From Rhodospirillales bacterium (GTDB lineage: Bacteria; Pseudomonadota; Alphaproteobacteria; Acetobacterales; Acetobacteraceae), in the NCBI GenBank assembly GCA_025352915.1, contig JANXSA010000038.1:1-5148 (forward strand): a DNA stretch of 5,148 bases. Direction: 5' to 3'. Both the position numbers and the translations under genes were made by a program. This document shows positions 1 to 5,148 of this stretch, one piece after another; the first letter of the stretch is position 1, and every line of letters starts with the position of its first letter. The notes under the pieces are model-generated. The model saw only the letters and a program-made list of their open reading frames with translations. It ran no database searches and was not told the DNA's origin.

Positions 1-35
1 CTTCTTTTTGTGAACAAAAAGAAGCAAAAAAACTT
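1..35 (+). repeat. Left arm of 35-bp inverted repeat
   Basis: This arm is the exact reverse complement of 220-254. Its outer 24 bases are themselves nearly palindromic: CTTCTTTTTGT (1-11) and ACAAAAAGAAG (14-24) flank a GA centre, so the arm alone can form a hairpin of about 10 bp. An asymmetric tail, CAAAAAAACTT (25-35), gives the unit its orientation. Homology between the arms breaks down past base 35. Confidence 0.9.
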
Positions 36-55
36 CATCTATTAAGAAAGAACTT

Positions 56-91
56 CCCTCTCCCCTTGGGGGAGAGGGCCGGGGTGAGGGG
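56..91. repeat. GC-rich hairpin repeat (REP-like)
   Basis: CCCTCTCCCC (56-65) is complementary to GGGGAGAGGG (69-78), giving a perfect 10-bp stem with a 3-base loop. It is followed by a G-rich tail, CCGGGGTGAGGGG (79-91). The stem plus a 'GGGGTGAGGGG' tail is the form of a widely dispersed bacterial intergenic repeat, known from its spurious translation PHPGPLPQGE on the opposite strand. It could act as a transcription attenuator, but it has no following T-run on either strand. Confidence 0.6.
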
Positions 92-113
92 TAGACCACA
101 ACCGAAAATAACC

Positions 114-140
114 GTCATCCTGAGCGAAGCGAAGGACCCA
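114..140. repeat. Dispersed short repeat (TGAGCGAAGCGAAGGA type)
   Basis: The core TCCTGAGCGAAGCGAAGGA contains the tandem pair GCGAA-GCGAA. It matches, from recall, a short sequence scattered through intergenic regions of many bacterial genomes and often mis-annotated as peptides such as VILSEAKDP or LRFAQDD. Here it sits between the hairpin repeat and the right arm of the inverted repeat. Its role is unknown. Confidence 0.5.
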
Positions 141-219
141 CGCTTTCTTCCGCCAGCACCACGATCCCCATCCCCACGATTGCCACCAACCCCCGCGCTT
201 GGTAAAACCCAAACGGATA

Positions 220-254
220 AAGTTTTTTTGCTTCTTTTTGTTCACAAAAAGAAG
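220..254 (-). repeat. Right arm of 35-bp inverted repeat
   Basis: This is an exact inverted copy of 1-35, with the AAGTTTTTTTG tail on the inside and the near-palindrome CTTCTTTTTG-TTCA-CAAAAAGAAG on the outside. It ends 41 bp before the FKBP start codon. The 5' leader or promoter of that gene must therefore lie in, or be read through, this repeat. Confidence 0.9.
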
Positions 255-295
255 AATCCTTCCCGCCCATTGTCTCCCTCCTGAGGACCCTCGCA

Positions 296-634
296 ATGCA
301 AATGATCGACCACACCACCGGCACCGGCGCCGAGGCCACTGCCGGCCAGCACGTCACCGTCCACTACACCGGCTGGCTCTTCGACGAGTCCGCCCCCGAC
401 AACAAAGGACAAAAATTCGACAGCTCGCGCGATCGCGGCGATCCCTTCGCTTTCCCCCTTGGTGCCGGCCGCGTCATCCAGGGCTGGGACCAGGGCGTTG
501 CCGGCATGAAGATCGGCGGCAACCGCACCCTGATCATCCCCGCGGAGATGGGCTACGGCGCCCAGGGTGCCGGCGGCGTGATCCCGCCCAACGCCACCCT
601 GGTCTTCGACGTCGAACTGCTCGCCGTCGGCTGA
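296..634 (+). CDS. FKBP-type peptidyl-prolyl cis-trans isomerase
   Basis: This is a small single-domain prolyl isomerase that catalyses cis-trans rotation of X-Pro bonds during protein folding. The 112 residues are almost exactly one FKBP domain. Family signature segments appear in order: VTVHYTGWL (residues about 20-28), KFDSS, a PFAF strand, [18 protein letters not shown] with the pocket-floor Trp, [21 protein letters not shown] at the end. The pocket aromatics (Tyr of HYTG, Phe of KFDSS, Trp of QGWD, Tyr of GYG, Phe of VFDVEL) are all present, so activity is expected. There is no signal peptide or membrane segment, so it should act in the cytosol. The chosen ATG has GAGGA at 283-287, 8 bases upstream; a second in-frame ATG at 302 is possible but less well spaced. 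It stands alone, with the repeat mosaic upstream and a hairpin downstream. Confidence 0.95.
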   Translation: MQMIDHTTGTGAEATAGQHVTVHYTGWLFDESAPDNKGQKFDSSRDRGDPFAFPLGAGRVIQGWDQGVAGMKIGGNRTLIIPAEMGYGAQGAGGVIPPNATLVFDVELLAVG

Positions 635-640
635 TCGGCC

Positions 641-667
641 GGGTGGGGTGCCCTTGGCATTCCACCC
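641..667 (+). terminator. Hairpin after the FKBP gene, probable terminator
   Basis: GGGTGGGGTGCC (641-652) pairs with GGCATTCCACCC (656-667) over 12 positions, two of them G-U wobbles, around a CTT loop. It begins 7 bases after the FKBP stop codon, where a terminator is expected. There is no T-run after the stem, so it may be a weak, Rho-assisted or mRNA-end-protecting structure rather than a classic intrinsic terminator. Confidence 0.55.
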
Positions 668-689
668 TCCACCGCGCAGAAAGATTTCC

Positions 690-717
690 TTGCGCCGATC
701 CGACGGTTATGTATAAT
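690..717 (+). promoter_or_regulatory. Sigma-70-type promoter for the 212-residue protein gene
   Basis: TTGCGC (690-695) and a perfect TATAAT (712-717) are separated by 16 bp. Transcription starting 7-8 bases after the -10 box falls on 724-725, which is the start codon itself. The implied mRNA has essentially no leader, and no Shine-Dalgarno-like sequence lies just before the ATG. The ten bases TTGCGCCGAT at 690-699 recur at 1378-1387. Confidence 0.7.
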
Positions 718-724
718 CCCAAAC

Positions 725-1363
725 ATGGAACCAAGAACCGCCCTCGCAGGCCGGTTGGCCCCGACCATCAAGGGGCTCATCCAAGCCTTCGGCAACGTAG
801 CCGTACAGCGTCCCGCCCTAGCTCCGATTCTGCGCCTGCTCTATCTCCGCCTCTTTGCCTTGGTCGGCCGCATCGACCGCCTGGCGACCAGATTCCGCGA
901 CGGCACCCTGCCCAAGCCGCGCGCCCGCGCGCCCAAATCCCCCACCGCGCCGAACCTCGTGCGCGCGCCCGCGCTCCGCCTTCCAGCCGGCCGGGGCTGG
1001 CTGTTCCACATCGCCCAGCGCGTAGCGCAATGGGCGCCAAATGTCAAGATCTACGTCAACCACCCTGACATCATCGCCCTCGCCGCCGCCGCGCCCCAGG
1101 CCGGCCGCCTGTTGCGCCCGCTCTGCCGCCTCTTGCTGGTGCCGATCCCCGAACACCTCCGCCTGCCGCACCGCTCCCGCAAGCCGCGCAAACCGCGCCC
1201 GCCAAAGCCGCGCGCCGAGCCTTTGCCGCCGCTGTCCAGCCACACCCCGGCCCCCGCCGGCACCGGCTGGCTCACCCCGCCGCCCGACCACCTGCGCCTG
1301 CGCGTTCCCGGCCTGCCGTTCCGCCCGCCGCCTGGACCGGTCCGCCGTTTTCGACCCTCCTGA
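725..1363 (+). CDS. Uncharacterised basic, proline-rich protein
   Basis: No function can be assigned. The 212-residue product has roughly 38 Pro and 30 Arg against about 7 acidic residues, so it is strongly basic. Residues 31-60 form a Leu/Arg amphipathic stretch (LLYLRLFALVGRIDRL). Residues 64-90 and 148-212 are Pro/Arg-rich and probably disordered. The best-structured part is about 91-147, ending in AAAPQAGRLLRPLCRLLLVPIPE. This layout, with 'APQAGRxLRPLCRxL' before a basic tail, resembles hypothetical proteins I associate with Acetobacteraceae; this is recall and unverified. There is no signal peptide or clear transmembrane helix. The ATG at 725 is the only Met in the protein and lies just after a strong promoter. 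GC-rich third positions support real coding. An overlapping minus-strand frame (818-1291) is the main alternative, but it lacks a comparable promoter. The stop overlaps the second GACCGGTCC palindrome. Confidence 0.7.
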   Translation: MEPRTALAGRLAPTIKGLIQAFGNVAVQRPALAPILRLLYLRLFALVGRIDRLATRFRDGTLPKPRARAPKSPTAPNLVRAPALRLPAGRGWLFHIAQRVAQWAPNVKIYVNHPDIIALAAAAPQAGRLLRPLCRLLLVPIPEHLRLPHRSRKPRKPRPPKPRAEPLPPLSSHTPAPAGTGWLTPPPDHLRLRVPGLPFRPPPGPVRRFRPS

Positions 1364-1370
1364 CCGGTCC
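1335..1370. repeat. Pair of GACCGGTCC palindromes at the gene end
   Basis: The 9-base sequence GACCGGTCC, whose inner ACCGGT is a perfect palindrome, occurs at 1335-1343 and again at 1362-1370, 27 bp apart. The second copy overlaps the stop codon of the basic protein gene. The two could pair with each other as a stem of 9 bp, or serve as paired protein-binding sites. There is no following T-run, so a terminator role is doubtful. Confidence 0.35.
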
Positions 1371-1377
1371 TGCCTGA

Positions 1378-1409
1378 TTGCGCCGATATAGTTACGATAT
1401 CGTTATAAT
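1378..1409 (+). promoter_or_regulatory. Possible promoter/operator region upstream of the MCP gene
   Basis: An AT-rich island in the gap before the chemoreceptor holds TTGCGC (1378-1383), a perfect 10-bp palindrome ACGATATCGT (1394-1403) and TATAAT (1404-1409). The palindrome abuts the -10-like box, an operator-like arrangement. The TTGCGC-to-TATAAT spacing is 20 bp, longer than the usual 16-18, so either another -35 is used or the promoter needs an activator. The implied leader would be about 110 bases long. Confidence 0.4.
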
Positions 1410-1453
1410 AAAACCGAATTCGACACCCCCGTCATCCCGCAGCCAATTTTTTC

Positions 1454-1461
1454 TTAACCAT
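1454..1461 (+). promoter_or_regulatory. TTAACCAT motif, possible CtrA-type site
   Basis: TTAACCAT lies 63 bases before the MCP start codon in an AT-rich patch. CtrA, the alphaproteobacterial cell-cycle and motility regulator, recognises TTAA-containing sites, and a TTAACCAT variant is known to me from Caulobacter. The full TTAA-N7-TTAA form is absent here. A single 8-base match is weak, but the position upstream of a chemotaxis gene fits. Confidence 0.3.
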
Positions 1462-1491
1462 TCAAACCTACCCTGCGTCCATTCGCACCCC

Positions 1492-1522
1492 CACCCAGGG
1501 GCTGCACGCGGGAGCCCTGGTG
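1492..1522 (+). promoter_or_regulatory. Hairpin enclosing the MCP ribosome binding site
   Basis: Bases 1492-1500 (CACCCAGGG) can pair with 1515-1522 (CCCTGGTG) as 8 pairs with one bulged C. The Shine-Dalgarno GGAG (1511-1514) lies in the enclosed loop, and the ATG at 1524 follows two bases after the stem starts at 1522. Such a fold could reduce ribosome access. GGAG to ATG spacing is 9 bases, which supports the 1524 start. Confidence 0.35.
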
Positions 1523-1523
1523 C

Positions 1524-3545
1524 ATGTCGAATCCGGAAAATGCCGCCCGCGCCGCCGCCCCCCGCATTGGTCTGCCGTTGCGCGCCCGGCTCTTTGGCGG
1601 CTACGCCGTGCTGATCCTGTTCAGCCTGGGCCTCGCCGGCACCGGCATCTGGGGCCTGGCGGCCATCGGCGCCCAGCTTTACAACCTCAAGCACAGCAGC
1701 GACGCCCTGCACCAACTTGCCGTCGTGCGGGGTATCATGGGCGAATTCGCCGCCGCCCAGCCGCGCTTCATGCTCGACAACAATCCCGGCGACCTCGCGA
1801 CCCAGCCGCAGCACCTGCATCGGGCGCTCACGGTGGCGGCCGGTGCTGCCGCCGGCAGCGACACCGCCGCGGCAATCACGCAGATCGCCCGCGGCATTCC
1901 GGAACTCGAGCGGGTGACCGCCCGCCTGCTCGAACTCGGGACTCTGGCCGAGGCAGCACGAACCCGCCTGTATCACGGTGGCCAGCGCATGCTGCGCACC
2001 ACCGAGCGCCTGGCCAAGGCGGTGCGCGGCACCCCGGGCGCCGACGGCATCGCGGCCAACCTGGAGGTCTCGCTGCTCCAGGCCCAGGTCTCGAACTGGC
2101 GCTTCCTGGCCACCCGCGACACCTCGGCCGTCGGCCAGTTCAAGGCCGGCGCCGACCGCTACGACTTCGCGCTCAACAGCGTGGACGAAATCGATGACGC
2201 CGATATGCGCCGCTTCGGCACCGAGGCCCGCCGCCTGCTCGGCGAGTACCGCGACGACTTCGCCGCCGCCAGCGTGGCGATCCTCGAACAATCCGAACTG
2301 TACCGCCAAGCCCAGCTGCCGCAAATGGCCGCCATGCAAGCCGCCCTGCTGGCGGCCAGCACGGCGCTCTCGGCGGAATTCGAAACCGCCGAGACCACGG
2401 CGCATGGCGCATTGGCCAGCACAAGCCGGCTGGAACTGGCACTCGCCGCGATCTGCCTGCTGGCCGGCCTGCTGTTCGCCGTGCTCATCGCCCGCAGCAT
2501 CCTGCGACCGATTGCCGGCATGACGCAGGCAATGACCCGCCTGGCCCACCGCGACTGGACCGTCGAGGTGCCCGGCCGCGACAACCGCGACGAGATCGGC
2601 GCAATGGCCCAGGCGGTCGAGGTGTTCAAGCAGAACGGCATCCAGGCCGAGCGCCTCGCCGCCGCCGAAGCCGCCACCCAAGCCGCCGAACAGCGCCGTG
2701 CCGCCGCACTCGCCGTCCTGGTCCGCGGCTTCGAGAGCACCGTCGGCACAATGGCCGCCAGCCTCGGCCAGGCCGCCAGCGCGCTCGAGGGCACCGCCGC
2801 CTCGATGACCAGCATCGCCAGCCGAACCGATGACCGCGCCACCCAGGTCGCCGCCGCCGCCCTGCAAATGACCGGCAGCGTCAATATCGTCGCCGCCTCC
2901 GCCGAACAGCTCGGCGCCTCGATCCGCGAGATCAGCAAACAGGTGACCCAATCCGCCACCATCACCGACCGCGCCGCCCAGGACGCCGCCCGCACCGATG
3001 AGATCGTCAAAGCCCTGGCCACCGGCGCCCAGCGCATCGGCGACGTCGTCGGCCTGATCAGCGAGATCGCCGGCAAGACCAACCTGCTCGCACTCAACGC
3101 CACCATCGAAGCCGCCCGCGCCGGCGAGGCCGGCAAGGGCTTTGCCGTGGTCGCCTCGGAAGTGAAATCCCTGGCCAACCAAACGGCCCGCGCCACCGAG
3201 GAGATCAGCCAGCAGGTGCAACAGATCCAGGCCGCCACCCGCGCCGCCGTCGGTGCGATCGACAGCATCGTCACCACCATCGGCGAGGTCAGCCGCATCG
3301 CCGCCGGCATTGCCTCGGCGGTCGAGCAGCAAGGCATGTCGACCCAGGAGATCGCGCGCTCGGTGCAACAGGCGGCCCAGGCCTCGCACGAAGTCTCCGG
3401 CACCATCGGCGAGGTCAGCCAGGCCGCCAATGACACCGGCCGCTCCGCCGCAGCGGTCCTGGAAGCCGCCGGCCAGCTCTCCCGCCAGGCCGAAGCCCTG
3501 TCGCGCGAGGTCGGCGGGTTCATCGCCGGCGTGCGTGCGGCCTGA
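1524..3545 (+). CDS. Transmembrane methyl-accepting chemotaxis protein
   Basis: This is a chemoreceptor that senses a periplasmic signal and controls the CheA/CheW kinase complex to bias flagellar rotation. The 673 residues show the full classic layout. After a short cytosolic N-terminus comes membrane helix 1 (about 24-48). A mostly helical periplasmic sensor follows (about 49-302), whose length of roughly 250 residues suits a long helical-bundle type such as HBM; its ligand is unknown. Membrane helix 2 spans about 303-324. A HAMP relay (about 323-376) has the conserved RP at 328-329 and DEIG at 356-359. The coiled-coil signalling domain carries the highly conserved hairpin tip at about 511-551 ([18 protein letters not shown]...[11 protein letters not shown]). 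The C-terminus ends FIAGVRAA and has no CheR-tethering NWETF-like pentapeptide. The start is supported by GGAG 9 bases upstream. No other che or flagellar genes are in the window, so it is an orphan receptor locus. A long opposite-strand frame across it is a codon-bias shadow. Confidence 0.96.
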   Translation: MSNPENAARAAAPRIGLPLRARLFGGYAVLILFSLGLAGTGIWGLAAIGAQLYNLKHSSDALHQLAVVRGIMGEFAAAQPRFMLDNNPGDLATQPQHLHRALTVAAGAAAGSDTAAAITQIARGIPELERVTARLLELGTLAEAARTRLYHGGQRMLRTTERLAKAVRGTPGADGIAANLEVSLLQAQVSNWRFLATRDTSAVGQFKAGADRYDFALNSVDEIDDADMRRFGTEARRLLGEYRDDFAAASVAILEQSELYRQAQLPQMAAMQAALLAASTALSAEFETAETTAHGALASTSRLELALAAICLLAGLLFAVLIARSILRPIAGMTQAMTRLAHRDWTVEVPGRDNRDEIGAMAQAVEVFKQNGIQAERLAAAEAATQAAEQRRAAALAVLVRGFESTVGTMAASLGQAASALEGTAASMTSIASRTDDRATQVAAAALQMTGSVNIVAASAEQLGASIREISKQVTQSATITDRAAQDAARTDEIVKALATGAQRIGDVVGLISEIAGKTNLLALNATIEAARAGEAGKGFAVVASEVKSLANQTARATEEISQQVQQIQAATRAAVGAIDSIVTTIGEVSRIAAGIASAVEQQGMSTQEIARSVQQAAQASHEVSGTIGEVSQAANDTGRSAAAVLEAAGQLSRQAEALSREVGGFIAGVRAA

Positions 3546-3566
3546 GGTGGCGCACCCCGCTTCTAG

Positions 3567-5148
<1,582 letters not shown>

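Larger units (their letters stand above)
1..254. repeat. Composite intergenic repeat element bounded by a 35-bp inverted repeat
   Basis: This gene-free stretch starts and ends with exact inverted copies of a 35-bp sequence (1-35 and 220-254). Between them lie a GC-rich hairpin repeat (56-91) and a second short repeat (114-140). Both inner pieces resemble dispersed intergenic repeats that are often mis-translated into spurious peptides such as PHPGPLPQGE and VILSEAKDP in proteobacterial genomes; that link is from recall. The segment 141-219 is pyrimidine-rich with no recognisable gene. The arrangement looks like a small non-autonomous (MITE-like) element or a nest of repeats inserted into one another. 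No transposase is present. The left arm begins at base 1, so the element may extend outside the window. Short reading frames here have no family resemblance and are not called. Confidence 0.6.

Noticed and set aside
42..357. Small frames in the left repeat region on both strands
   Set aside because: Their peptides (for example PHPGPLPQGE, VILSEAKDP) are known false translations of dispersed repeats.
199..1068. A 289-residue plus-strand frame spanning the FKBP gene and the next gene
   Set aside because: It is Arg/Pro/His-rich, runs through the repeat arm, the FKBP gene, a hairpin and a promoter, and lacks any family resemblance. The FKBP frame is unmistakable.
818..1291. A 157-residue minus-strand frame opposite the basic protein gene
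   Set aside because: Gly/Arg/Ala-rich composition typical of an antisense shadow. The plus frame has a strong promoter at its start.
1392..3389. A 665-residue open frame on the minus strand across the MCP gene
   Set aside because: Its translation is Gly/Ala/Asp low-complexity with no family motif, while the plus strand encodes a full MCP. High GC third positions remove stops on the opposite strand.
2159..3523. A 454-residue minus-strand frame inside the MCP gene
   Set aside because: Ser/Ala/Arg-rich shadow of the MCP in another frame, with no recognisable domain.

Overview
The window is GC-rich chromosomal DNA whose codon use strongly favours G/C in third positions. It most likely comes from an alphaproteobacterium, and Acetobacteraceae/Rhodospirillales is my best guess. 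The reasons are the style of the chemoreceptor, the enolase N-terminus, an uncharacterised basic/proline-rich protein type that I associate with that group, and the short intergenic repeats at the left end. This assignment is from recall and was not tested by a search.

Layout, left to right. Positions 1-254 hold no gene. They form a mosaic of short dispersed repeats bounded by a perfect 35-bp inverted repeat (1-35 and 220-254). Positions 296-634 (+) encode a small cytosolic FKBP-type prolyl isomerase, followed by a strong hairpin (641-667). Positions 725-1363 (+) encode an uncharacterised, very basic, proline-rich 212-residue protein. Its start codon lies about one promoter-to-start distance after an excellent -35/-10 pair, so its mRNA may be leaderless. 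Positions 1364-1523 are an AT-richer regulatory gap with a second TATAAT, a 10-bp palindrome and a TTAACCAT motif. Positions 1524-3545 (+) encode a complete transmembrane methyl-accepting chemotaxis protein. Positions 3612-4886 (+) encode enolase with all catalytic residues. From the right end, a minus-strand gene (4883 to beyond 5148) encodes a small secreted protein extremely rich in Tyr, His, Pro and Gln. Its stop codon overlaps that of enolase.

The genes do not form an obvious pathway: protein folding, unknown, chemotaxis and glycolysis are simply neighbours. The first four are co-directional, but each of the first three has its own intergenic gap. Only the MCP-enolase junction (66 bp) lacks a convincing terminator or promoter. 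I see no RNA genes, CRISPR array, transposase or phage gene, and no convincing new multi-gene system. The parts most worth a second look are the inverted-repeat-bounded mosaic at the left end, the probable leaderless gene, the repeated TTGCGCCGAT promoter block, and the Tyr/His-rich secreted protein overlapping enolase.
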